Below, in pieces: positions 1-7,415 of a stretch of 64,000 nucleotides of DNA. The notes beneath the pieces are model-generated. The model did no database searches and was not told the origin of the DNA. It saw only the letters and a list, made by a program, of their open reading frames with translations. Origin of the DNA: Shinella sp. WSJ-2 (lineage in GTDB: Bacteria > Pseudomonadota > Alphaproteobacteria > Rhizobiales > Rhizobiaceae); the NCBI RefSeq assembly GCF_003432075.1, contig NZ_QWBU01000001.1, positions 620,001-684,000 on the forward strand, in the 5' to 3' direction. Position 1 is the first letter of the stretch; every line of letters starts with the position of its first letter. The translations under genes were made by a program, and so were the position numbers.

Positions 1-1179
1 TGGCGATCCGTTGGAAATTTGCACATTTCCCTCGTCCGTTAGGTGAATCTCCACAGGCTCCCCGGCCCGCCCGTGCAACAGCGCGTTCTCGATGAGGTTC
101 CGCAAGACGATGGCAAAAGCGTCGGCAGTTCCCTCGTAAAGGCGCGGTACGGCAAGTTTACTCGTGAAATGGATACGGTCGGCATACTCCGAGGCGCGCT
201 GAAAGTCGGTGACCACGACGCCGACGACATCGGCAATGTCGAATGTGGTTTCCGCGACGCCGATGCCCGCTTCGGCGCGGGCAAGCTGAAGCAGCTTTTC
301 GGTCAGCTTTGTGAGTTTTTGCAGCGAGGCCTCGATCTGCTGCGCACGAACGCGCGTCGGGCTGCCGTCGAGTTCCGAAAGCAGAAGCTGCGTCTGCGCC
401 AGCGCGCCGGCTATGGGTGTACGCAGTTCATGCGCGCTGTTGGAGGTAAATTCCCGTTCGGAGGCGATAACCGCGCGCAGGCGCGACAGGAGCAGATTGA
501 CCGAGCGCAGGATCGGCTGAAGTTCATGCGGCAGATGCGCCGCCTCGATGGCGGCGAGATTACCGCCGTCCTTCTCGGCGATCGCCGCCCGTAGCATTTC
601 GACCGGCGCCAGCACGCGTCGCACGGCAAACCAGACGGCGGCAATGGTGATCGGCACGATCAGCAGCACCGGCAAAAGCAGGGCAAGCGACCCCTCGCGT
701 GTTGCCTCATCGCGCTCTTCCGCCGTGTCCTTGACCTGCACGAAGGTGACACCGTCAGCAGCCACGGCGGTATAGATGCGCCCGTCCTCGGCCTGCCAGA
801 ACCCCTCCTTCAACGGCGCTTCAAAGGGCTTGGTCGTCGCGGAATGCGAATGCAGGAGAACACGGCCCGTCAGGTCGCGCACCTGATAGGACAGATACTC
901 ATCTTCGACAGGTGCGCGCAGCGCCTCGATGCGCTGGGCCTCAGCCGGATCTTGCCGGCTTCTCAGATCATCGAGCAGCAATGGCGTCAGGCGCTCGGCC
1001 GTCTCCTGCAGAGCGCTGTCATAGATCTCGCCGAACTCGTCCTGCATGATGAGCGCCCCGAAGCCGACCGCGACGAGCCACAGCGCTGTGATGGTGATCG
1101 TGACCCACAGCATCAGCCGACCGGCGAGACTTTGGTGTCTCGGGAGCGCAGCGCGGCGTGCGTTCATGTCTTCCGTCAT
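1..1179 (-). CDS. Sensor histidine kinase, C-terminus cut by window edge (PmrB/QseC-like)
   Basis: Membrane sensor kinase, the cognate partner of the response regulator just upstream. The 393 visible residues show an N-terminal membrane segment (about 21-45), a periplasmic sensor region (about 46-163), a second membrane segment (about 164-187), a HAMP-like linker, a HisKA H-box SAHELRTPIAG with phospho-acceptor His250, and an N-box RNLIENALLHG (Asn361, Asn365). The ATP-lid and G boxes lie beyond position 1. The start ATG at 1177-1179 overlaps the regulator stop codon as ATGA, so the two are translationally coupled. The order eptA-regulator-kinase resembles pmrCAB of enterobacteria, suggesting that it senses envelope conditions; the signal is unknown. 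Confidence 0.9.
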   Translation of the reverse strand, partial: MTEDMNARRAALPRHQSLAGRLMLWVTITITALWLVAVGFGALIMQDEFGEIYDSALQETAERLTPLLLDDLRSRQDPAEAQRIEALRAPVEDEYLSYQVRDLTGRVLLHSHSATTKPFEAPLKEGFWQAEDGRIYTAVAADGVTFVQVKDTAEERDEATREGSLALLLPVLLIVPITIAAVWFAVRRVLAPVEMLRAAIAEKDGGNLAAIEAAHLPHELQPILRSVNLLLSRLRAVIASEREFTSNSAHELRTPIAGALAQTQLLLSELDGSPTRVRAQQIEASLQKLTKLTEKLLQLARAEAGIGVAETTFDIADVVGVVVTDFQRASEYADRIHFTSKLAVPRLYEGTADAFAIVLRNLIENALLHGRAGEPVEIHLTDEGNVQISNGSP

Positions 1180-1832
1180 CGCCCAAGCCTGTAACCGATG
1201 CCTCGCAACGTCTCGACGCAATCCTTGCCGAGCTTCTTGCGCAGCCGGCTGACATAGACCTCCACCGTGTTGCTCTCGATTTCGGAGCCGAAGGCATAGA
1301 GCGCCTCCTCGATCTCGCTCTTGGAGACGATGGCCTCCGGACGGTTGGCAAGCCGGGCCAGCACGGCCCATTCCCGGCCCGAGAGATCGACCGGCTGGCC
1401 GTCGCGCAGCACTCGCCTATCGGCAAGCTGGATGGAGAGCGCACCGGTCTCCAGGATCGGGAGCGACGAGCCGGCATAGCGCCGCGCCACGGCCAGCATA
1501 CGCGCACCGAGTTCGCCGAGATTGAAGGGTTTGACGAGATAGTCGTCCGCCCCGCTGTTCAGACCTTCGATCCGGTCGGAAATCTGGTCGTGAGCGGTCA
1601 GGATGATGACGGGCGTCACCGCACCGGCCCGGCGCAATTCCGTCAGCAACGTCAGCCCGCGTCCATCCGGGAGACGCAGGTCGAGCAGGATCAGATCGTA
1701 ATCGACCGCCCGCGCCGCCGCTCTGCCGTCATCCAGCGTCTGCATCCAATCGACCGCATGGCCGAGACCGGCCACGTAGTCGCGCACCGCCTCGCCCAAA
1801 ACGGCGTCGTCCTCGATCAAAAGAATTCTCAA
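1176..1832 (-). CDS. OmpR/PhoB-family response regulator (PmrA/QseB-like)
   Basis: DNA-binding response regulator of 218 residues, normal for the OmpR family. The receiver domain has the acidic pocket IEDD at residues 6-9, phospho-acceptor Asp51 in LLDLRLPDG, and the switch lysine in YLVKPF. The C-terminal winged helix carries SNTVEVYVSRLRKKLG and ends GIGYRLGR. I chose a TTG start at 1830-1832 because GGGAG lies six bases upstream and the protein then begins exactly at the receiver strand; the upstream ATG adds an unsupported 19-residue leader. It sits between eptA and the kinase and probably activates eptA. Confidence 0.93.
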   Translation of the reverse strand: MRILLIEDDAVLGEAVRDYVAGLGHAVDWMQTLDDGRAAARAVDYDLILLDLRLPDGRGLTLLTELRRAGAVTPVIILTAHDQISDRIEGLNSGADDYLVKPFNLGELGARMLAVARRYAGSSLPILETGALSIQLADRRVLRDGQPVDLSGREWAVLARLANRPEAIVSKSEIEEALYAFGSEIESNTVEVYVSRLRKKLGKDCVETLRGIGYRLGR

Positions 1833-1917
1833 GCCAGACTCCCGAAACCGGGAGCCACAATAGGCATCACACCTTTCGCCCGCAAGCACGCGTCAGCCCG
1901 CTGGAAGATCGGTCCTG

Positions 1918-3564
1918 TCAGCTCGTCGCGCCGAGCCGGCAAGCCGAAATGAGATCGAGTGCCGGATCGCGCACCTTGGTTTCCACCCGCATCATGCCAA
2001 GCACCGAGTGGAAGAGATTGTCGTGCGACTGCGGCTTCGTCGTCTCTTCCTTCAGGCAATCCGCCGAATAGGCCGCCTTGGCATCCTTGCCGAGCCACAG
2101 CACGAAGGGCACGTGGGTCTGCTGCGGCGGTGCGATCACATACGGCGCGCCATGCAGGTAGAGGCCGAATTCACCGAGCGATTCGCCATGGTCCGACATA
2201 TAGAGCATGGATACGTCGAGACGGTCCTGCTGGCTGGCCAGCCGGTCGATAACGCTTGCCAGGATGTGGTCGGTATAGGCGATCGTGTTGTCATAGGCAT
2301 TGACGATCTCCTCGCGCGAGCAATCGGAGAAATCCGCGCTGCGGCAGTCGGGCGCAAAGCGGCGAAACGCCTCCGGATAGCGCTTGTAGTAGGCCGGGCC
2401 ATGGCTGCCGATCTGGTGCAGGACCAGCACGGTATCCCGGTTCACCGAGCCGATCCAGCTGTCCAGCGCGTCGATCAGCACTTGGTCTTGGCATTCGCCG
2501 CCCGAGCAATAGGCGGGGTTGCCGCTGTTGATCAGCGAGTGCACCTTCAGAAGCCTGGCGATCCCCTTGTCGCCGGTATTGTTGTCCCACCATTCTACGT
2601 CGATGCCGGCATGGGAGAGCACGCCGAGCAGGCTCTGCGTCGCAAGCCCCTTGCGGTGCGAATATTCGGCGCGGGTATAGACGGAGAACATGCAGGGCAG
2701 CGAGACGGCCGTCGCCGTGCCGCAGCTCGTCGTCTGCGGGAAATAGAAGATATCCTTCTTCGCCAGTTCCGGATTGGTGTCCCGTTCATAGCCGCCGAGC
2801 GAAAAATTGTCGGCACGCGCCGTTTCGCCGGCCACGATGATCATCAGGCGCGGCTTGCGTGCGGCCACCGGCCCGTCGATGACCCGCGCATCTTCGCCAA
2901 TCGGCGCCGCGACGATGTTGATATTCCCGGATTCACCGACGGCGAACTGAACGGCGGTGACGAGCGGCACGAAGGGGTTCAGCGTCTCGAACCAATCATG
3001 ATGCGAGCGCACCGCCGCGGCATAGACGCGGGCATGCGAAAGGCCTGCGACGAGAGCAATGACCAGCGCCGGCACGATAACGGCTAGATCACCCCGCACT
3101 TTCCGGAAGAAGGACCGGTGGCGGACCTTCACCCAGATAAGCAGCACTGCGGGCAGGATGCCGAAGACCAGCATATGCAGCACGAAGCCGGGGGTGATCA
3201 AATTCCCCGCCTCGGCGCTGTTGGTTTCGGCGGCGTTGCGGATCATCTCGATATCGATGACCACGCCGAACTGATCCATGAACCAAGCGCCGGCGGCGGC
3301 GGCCAGAATGAGAAGGATGAAGACCGGCTTCATCACATACTTCACCGACACAGCGACACAGAGCGCGATGTAGAGGCACGCGATGCCGATAGCGATAGAG
3401 GCGAAGGTCGTCGGGCGCCCCTCAAGATAGAGCCAGCCTTTCGACCAGAAGCTCTGGTTGGTAATGGCCAAGAGGTAGAGCGCCGTTACGATGCTGACCG
3501 TGATGCTGCCGAGCTCGGGCCTCCACAGACCCTTGCGGCTCGTTGCTCCGGTGTCTTCGCGCAT
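1918..3564 (-). CDS. eptA: Lipid A phosphoethanolamine transferase
   Basis: Inner-membrane enzyme that transfers phosphoethanolamine from phosphatidylethanolamine to lipid A, lowering surface charge and sensitivity to cationic peptides. The 548-residue length is typical. The first 180 residues carry about five membrane segments. The periplasmic alkaline-phosphatase-like domain shows VAGETARADNFS (metal ligand Glu247), CGTATAVSLPC with predicted nucleophile Thr285, GSHGP (His388), SDHGES (Asp458, His459) and HGAPY (His471). These match the zinc and nucleophile positions known for EptA/MCR enzymes. Paired cysteines around the active site fit the disulfides of the family. It is first in a three-gene unit with a two-component system. 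Confidence 0.95.
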   Translation of the reverse strand: MREDTGATSRKGLWRPELGSITVSIVTALYLLAITNQSFWSKGWLYLEGRPTTFASIAIGIACLYIALCVAVSVKYVMKPVFILLILAAAAGAWFMDQFGVVIDIEMIRNAAETNSAEAGNLITPGFVLHMLVFGILPAVLLIWVKVRHRSFFRKVRGDLAVIVPALVIALVAGLSHARVYAAAVRSHHDWFETLNPFVPLVTAVQFAVGESGNINIVAAPIGEDARVIDGPVAARKPRLMIIVAGETARADNFSLGGYERDTNPELAKKDIFYFPQTTSCGTATAVSLPCMFSVYTRAEYSHRKGLATQSLLGVLSHAGIDVEWWDNNTGDKGIARLLKVHSLINSGNPAYCSGGECQDQVLIDALDSWIGSVNRDTVLVLHQIGSHGPAYYKRYPEAFRRFAPDCRSADFSDCSREEIVNAYDNTIAYTDHILASVIDRLASQQDRLDVSMLYMSDHGESLGEFGLYLHGAPYVIAPPQQTHVPFVLWLGKDAKAAYSADCLKEETTKPQSHDNLFHSVLGMMRVETKVRDPALDLISACRLGATS

Positions 3565-3648
3565 CGATTTTCCTTTCCGTCATCCTGCCGGCGCGCAGCA
3601 TGAAAAGCGCCAGCCTGCCCGTCCCCTGCCGGGACAAACTGACACCTG

Positions 3649-3676
3649 GCTGAACGATGCTTACGGGATGTTCAGC
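3649..3676. promoter_or_regulatory. Inverted repeat upstream of eptA, possible operator
   Basis: GCTGAAC at 3649-3655 is the exact reverse complement of GTTCAGC at 3670-3676, with 14 bases between. It lies 85 bases upstream of eptA and about 50 bases before a small rightward ORF, so it sits in a potential divergent control region. It is not the direct-repeat PmrA box of enterobacteria. Its role as an operator is inference. Confidence 0.35.
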
Positions 3677-3728
3677 GTCACGTCAGCTTTCACTCCCATA
3701 AGACCTGGGATACGGCATGAGGTGACAT

Positions 3729-3872
3729 TTGAAGTCGAAGCTGCTCAATCCGGGAACGCTGTTCGTGACCGCCCTGATCGTCATGATCCTGGCAATCCCT
3801 CTTGCGCAGGTGCAGCTCTCCCGGGTGCGCGGCGACGACGTGCCGCAAGTCCTCCTGTGGCGAGCCGGCTGA
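3729..3872 (+). CDS. Possible small membrane protein (47 aa)
   Basis: Unrecognised small ORF with a TTG start at 3729-3731. GAGG lies six to seven bases upstream, a credible ribosome binding site. After a basic start (KSKLLNPG) there is one hydrophobic stretch of about 17 residues (LFVTALIVMILAIPLA), then a polar tail ending WRAG. This is the pattern of a single-span small membrane protein. It lies in the 478-base gap between eptA and the glutathione S-transferase, divergent from eptA. It could be an envelope stress peptide linked to eptA, the remnant of a longer signal-anchored protein, or chance. Confidence 0.35.
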   Translation: MKSKLLNPGTLFVTALIVMILAIPLAQVQLSRVRGDDVPQVLLWRAG

Positions 3873-4042
3873 AGCCGCCGACTAACACCTTCTTCTCCTC
3901 CATCGCTCCCAGAGGCAAAAATCGACCATAGGCATGCAGATCGGACGGCAGAGTCCGCACAGCTTGACACCGGCCGCCTGAAAACCGATTGCATTTCGCA
4001 AGCAGATTTGCGACAAGAGGGCAACAAAACGTGGAGGTCGCC

Positions 4043-4702
4043 ATGCAACCCGTTCTCTATGCTCATCCATTTTCTAGCTATTGCCAGAAGGTTTTGACTG
4101 CGCTCTACGAAAACGGCACTGCGTTCGAATACCGCGTGCTCGATCACAACGATCCCCAGACCCTTGCCGATTTCGAGCGGCGCTGGCCGATCAAGCGCTT
4201 CCCCATTCTGGTCGATGGTGACCAGCAGGTGATGGAAGCGACCATCCTGATCGAATATCTCGACCGGCACTATCCGGGACCGGTCACGCTCATCCCCGCC
4301 GACCCGGACAAGGCGATCGAGGTGCGCATGCTCGACCGCTTCTTCGACAATTACATTTCAACGCCGCAGCAGAGGATCGTCTTCAACGCCATTCGCCCGG
4401 AGAGCGACCGCGATCCCTATGGCGACAAGGAAGCACGCGATATGCTGGAACGCGCCTATGCCTGGCTCGACCGGCATATGGAGGGTCGCATCTGGGCGTC
4501 GGGCGATACGTTCACGCTCGCCGATTGCGGCGCAGCGCCCTTCCTGTTCTACGCGGACTGGACCCATGCCATCGACCCGGCCTTCGCCCATGTGCATGCC
4601 TACCGCAAGCGCCTGCTCGCCCGCCCGTCCTTCGCGCGCGCCGTGGACGAAGGACGCCCTTTCCGGGCGTATTTTCCGCTCGGCGCGCCGGACCGTGACT
4701 AG
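4043..4702 (+). CDS. Glutathione S-transferase family protein
   Basis: Cytosolic GST-fold protein of 219 residues. The N-terminal thioredoxin-like domain (about 1-80) has HPFSSYCQKV near the start, the usual glutathione-site loop with a Ser/Cys, and VMEATILIEYL, matching the conserved cis-Pro/Glu-Ser region. The C-terminal all-helical domain (about 90-215) contains the FTLADCGAAPFLFYADW segment typical of the family. Start at 4043 is chosen over a longer frame because GGAGG sits five bases upstream. Substrate is unknown. Its stop overlaps by four bases the stop of the convergent gene. Confidence 0.88.
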   Translation: MQPVLYAHPFSSYCQKVLTALYENGTAFEYRVLDHNDPQTLADFERRWPIKRFPILVDGDQQVMEATILIEYLDRHYPGPVTLIPADPDKAIEVRMLDRFFDNYISTPQQRIVFNAIRPESDRDPYGDKEARDMLERAYAWLDRHMEGRIWASGDTFTLADCGAAPFLFYADWTHAIDPAFAHVHAYRKRLLARPSFARAVDEGRPFRAYFPLGAPDRD

Positions 4703-5058
4703 CCGGTAGGGCAACCTCGCCGCTCACGGGCCGACGCCTTACGCCCCACGCCCGTGACGACGAGAACGGATGCTTCTTCCCGGCGCTCGACATGGCCACG
4801 CAGCGCCAGCCGGCCGAAATAGAGCGCATCCGTCTGGCTGATGCGCTCGCGGTCCGCATCGGTCAATCCATCCAGCACGGGTGAAATGCTCTTGAAGGTC
4901 TTACCCGTCGCCAGGTCGCGTACAGTCGATGACGGGCAAGGCGCCTTGAAACACCGCAGGCCATTGTCGCAAACGACGTAGAGGCGGTCCGCCGCGGCAA
5001 GAGGTGCGGCAAGGCAAAGCGACAAAAGCGCCGCGGAAAAACAGTAGCGGATTTTCAT
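4699..5058 (-). CDS. Small secreted protein of unknown function
   Basis: Protein of 119 residues with a clear signal peptide (MKIRYCFSAALLSLCLAAP, cleavage likely after the AAA near residue 23). The mature part begins RLYVVCDNGLRCFKAPCPSS, a compact cysteine-containing motif, followed by a TGKTFKSISP segment and a charged C-terminus. GGGAGG precedes the start. It is 36 bases downstream of the cellulose TPR gene on the same strand and may be the last gene of that operon. I do not recognise a named family; the cysteines may form disulfides in the periplasm. Confidence 0.7.
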   Translation of the reverse strand: MKIRYCFSAALLSLCLAAPLAAADRLYVVCDNGLRCFKAPCPSSTVRDLATGKTFKSISPVLDGLTDADRERISQTDALYFGRLALRGHVERREEASVLVVTGVGRKASARERRGCPTG

Positions 5059-5094
5059 GCCGCATCCTCCCTGTGAACTACAGCTGAAGCGTGT

Positions 5095-7281
5095 TCAGTT
5101 CGGCCGCCGATCTTCGGCGCGCATTTCGGCAAGCGCGCGGATGGCATCCTGCCGCCCGGTTTCACCGAGTGCCTCGAACAAGCGCACCGCATCGACCCGC
5201 ATCCCGAGATTCTTGTAGGAGAAGGCGCGCAGGGTCATCAGGTCCGTCGGCTCGGCGCGCAGCTGGCTGCGCTGATCGAGATAACCGATGGTCTCGCGAT
5301 AGCGCTTGGCCCGGAAACTGCTCACGGCCCGGTCGGCGAGAATGGCGGTTTGGAGCTCGGCTCCGCGGTGGCCGTCGAGCTTGGCCTTCGTCGCAGCGAC
5401 GGCGGCATCGCTGGTCAGTCCGGCGCGCAGATAGGCAAGGCTCTGGCCGTAGGCCGCATCACTGCGCGTACGCCCCTCGCCATTCAGAGCCACTTCGAAA
5501 GCCTGCGCGGCTTCCAGCGGCCGGTTGCGCTCCATCAGGCACCAGCCGAGCGTCAGCGCACTGGCCGGCGCCAGACCAACGGGGTTGCGCGTCGTGCGGC
5601 ATCCGCCCGTCGAAGTGACAGCATTGCGCGCCGTGCGCACGGTACGCTGCGGCCGGGCGGCAGCTTCTTCGACACCCTCATGGATGACGATGCGCTGCCC
5701 GGTGCGGGCCAGCTGCGGTTGGCGCTCGCTGATCACCTTGGTCTTCTCGTCCGTCGCATCCTGCTCGCCAAGCCGGGCGATGCGCTCGGAACGATCGGCC
5801 CAGGCCTGTTTGACGGCAGCGAGGCCCGCTTCGTCCTGAAGGCGTAGCCGTGCGACGCCGAGACCATAGGCGGCAGGCTCATAGTCTGCCTTCCATTTCA
5901 GTACCTGGCCGAACCATTCCTCGGCGGTCGCAGGCTGGTCCATGGCCAGCGCATACCAGCCGAACTGCTCGCCGGTCTCGGGATGCTTTTCCTCCAGCGT
6001 CACCTGCGCGACACGGTTCAGCACCTTGGCATCGAGTTTCGGCGGCGGATCAAGCGCCAGCAGGTTTGTGGTCGCGGCCAGATAGGTCTTCATCGCCTGG
6101 TCGGAGGTCGTGCGCCAGGCATACATAACATCCTCGGCCTCGCCCGGCATCTTGCGGGCGAGAAGAATGAGCGCAAGGCCCTGCGAGGCGGAAGCGGAAT
6201 CCTCGACCGCCCGCGCCTTGCGGAAGAATGGTTCGGCGGCCGCGTTCTGGTCACGCCGCAGGTGATACCAGCCAAGCAGCAGTGCATCGGAGGCAAGCCC
6301 CTCGTCCGTTACCAGCTTTTCAACCAGCTTCAGATAGACCGGCGCCACCGTGATCTCGGGGTCCTCATCACCCTCGCCGACGAAACGGCGTGCGAGATCG
6401 CTGCGGATCGCGTCGAACTCCTTGACGCCGTCAGGTCCGGTATGCTCGCGGGCGAGCAAATCCTGCATGTCCGTGTAACCGAGCAGCGTCGAAGCCTTCT
6501 GCACGGTCGCCACCCGCACCGGTGCATCCGTGCAGTTGTCGATAATATAGCCATAGGCGTCCTTGGCACGCTGCACACGGTCGGTCTTCACGAAGGCCTC
6601 CGCGACACGCCAGAGGACATCAGCATCCGAGCAAGTGAGCAGGCTTGGCGTTTCAGCACCAAGCCGCACGACATCCTCACTCTTGCCGGCGTTGGAAGCG
6701 GTGATCAGCTCGGCGCGCTTTTCCGCCACGTCGAGACGGTCGACCAGATCGGCTGGCGGCGTCCATTGCGGCTCCTGCTTCTGGCGCTCGGCGATCGCCG
6801 CGCGCACATCCGCATAGCGCGCCTGGCTATAGAGCGCCCACATAGCCTCCAGCTGCTTATCCTCATTGACCGGCACGGCGAGCGGATTTTCCGGCGGTGT
6901 CCACGTCGGATAAAGCGCGCGCAGACGCGCGATTTCGGCATTGAGCCGCGCCGTGTCGCCGCGCGAAGCGAAGTAGCGAAGCGCGCTTTCATCGACGATG
7001 GGGCGGCGCTCCACGGTTTCGACGACCGGCGTGGTCTTCGCCTGGTCGTTCTCTGCCTGAGCAATTTCCACCCGCGACTGCTTGGTCGCGGCGGTCGGCG
7101 CTTCGTCGGTGCTGCCGGTTGCCACCTTGTCAGTGCCCACGCCAAGGCGCGGCATGCCCTTCGTCAGATCATCGGGCACGCCGAAGGACAGGCCGGCGAC
7201 ACCGGCCGCTCCAGCCGAGGCAAGGACGACCGCCATGAGGATCGACTTCATGCCGAGCTTCCTTCGGTACACATCAACCAT
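5095..7281 (-). CDS. TPR protein of the cellulose synthase operon (BcsK-like)
   Basis: Periplasmic or envelope-anchored helical-repeat protein of 728 residues. Start at 7281 is set by GGAGGAG five bases upstream. An uncleaved or cleaved hydrophobic N-terminus (about 14-35, MKSILMAVVLASAGAAG) is followed by a Thr/Ala/Lys-rich linker and then repeated TPR-like helical pairs to the end. Examples are AEPFFRKARAVEDSASASQGLALILL and AAQAFEVALNGEGRTRSDAAYGQSLAYL (shown in part). The position directly after bcsB fits the TPR subunit of alphaproteobacterial cellulose operons, thought to scaffold export through the envelope. There is no outer-membrane beta-barrel like that of enteric BcsC. Confidence 0.8.
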   Translation of the reverse strand: MVDVYRRKLGMKSILMAVVLASAGAAGVAGLSFGVPDDLTKGMPRLGVGTDKVATGSTDEAPTAATKQSRVEIAQAENDQAKTTPVVETVERRPIVDESALRYFASRGDTARLNAEIARLRALYPTWTPPENPLAVPVNEDKQLEAMWALYSQARYADVRAAIAERQKQEPQWTPPADLVDRLDVAEKRAELITASNAGKSEDVVRLGAETPSLLTCSDADVLWRVAEAFVKTDRVQRAKDAYGYIIDNCTDAPVRVATVQKASTLLGYTDMQDLLAREHTGPDGVKEFDAIRSDLARRFVGEGDEDPEITVAPVYLKLVEKLVTDEGLASDALLLGWYHLRRDQNAAAEPFFRKARAVEDSASASQGLALILLARKMPGEAEDVMYAWRTTSDQAMKTYLAATTNLLALDPPPKLDAKVLNRVAQVTLEEKHPETGEQFGWYALAMDQPATAEEWFGQVLKWKADYEPAAYGLGVARLRLQDEAGLAAVKQAWADRSERIARLGEQDATDEKTKVISERQPQLARTGQRIVIHEGVEEAAARPQRTVRTARNAVTSTGGCRTTRNPVGLAPASALTLGWCLMERNRPLEAAQAFEVALNGEGRTRSDAAYGQSLAYLRAGLTSDAAVAATKAKLDGHRGAELQTAILADRAVSSFRAKRYRETIGYLDQRSQLRAEPTDLMTLRAFSYKNLGMRVDAVRLFEALGETGRQDAIRALAEMRAEDRRPN

Positions 7282-7415
7282 ACGGCTCCTCCCGCTCCGC
7301 AATGACGCGCCTAAGGCAACGCCAAGCGTCGCCGGAAGAAACCAACGAGCTTCGATAAAAGCGCGATAGGGTTAACCGGCCGTAAACAACCACCGGTCAG
7401 TGTTGCGGGGTCTCG

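Noticed and set aside
2008-3087. Long open frame antisense to eptA
   Set aside because: It mirrors the codon structure of eptA, has an Arg/Ala/His-biased composition and no ribosome site or recognisable domain.
5983-7305. 440-codon open frame antisense to the TPR gene
   Set aside because: High GC leaves long antisense frames open; no protein features, and the sense strand encodes clear TPR repeats.
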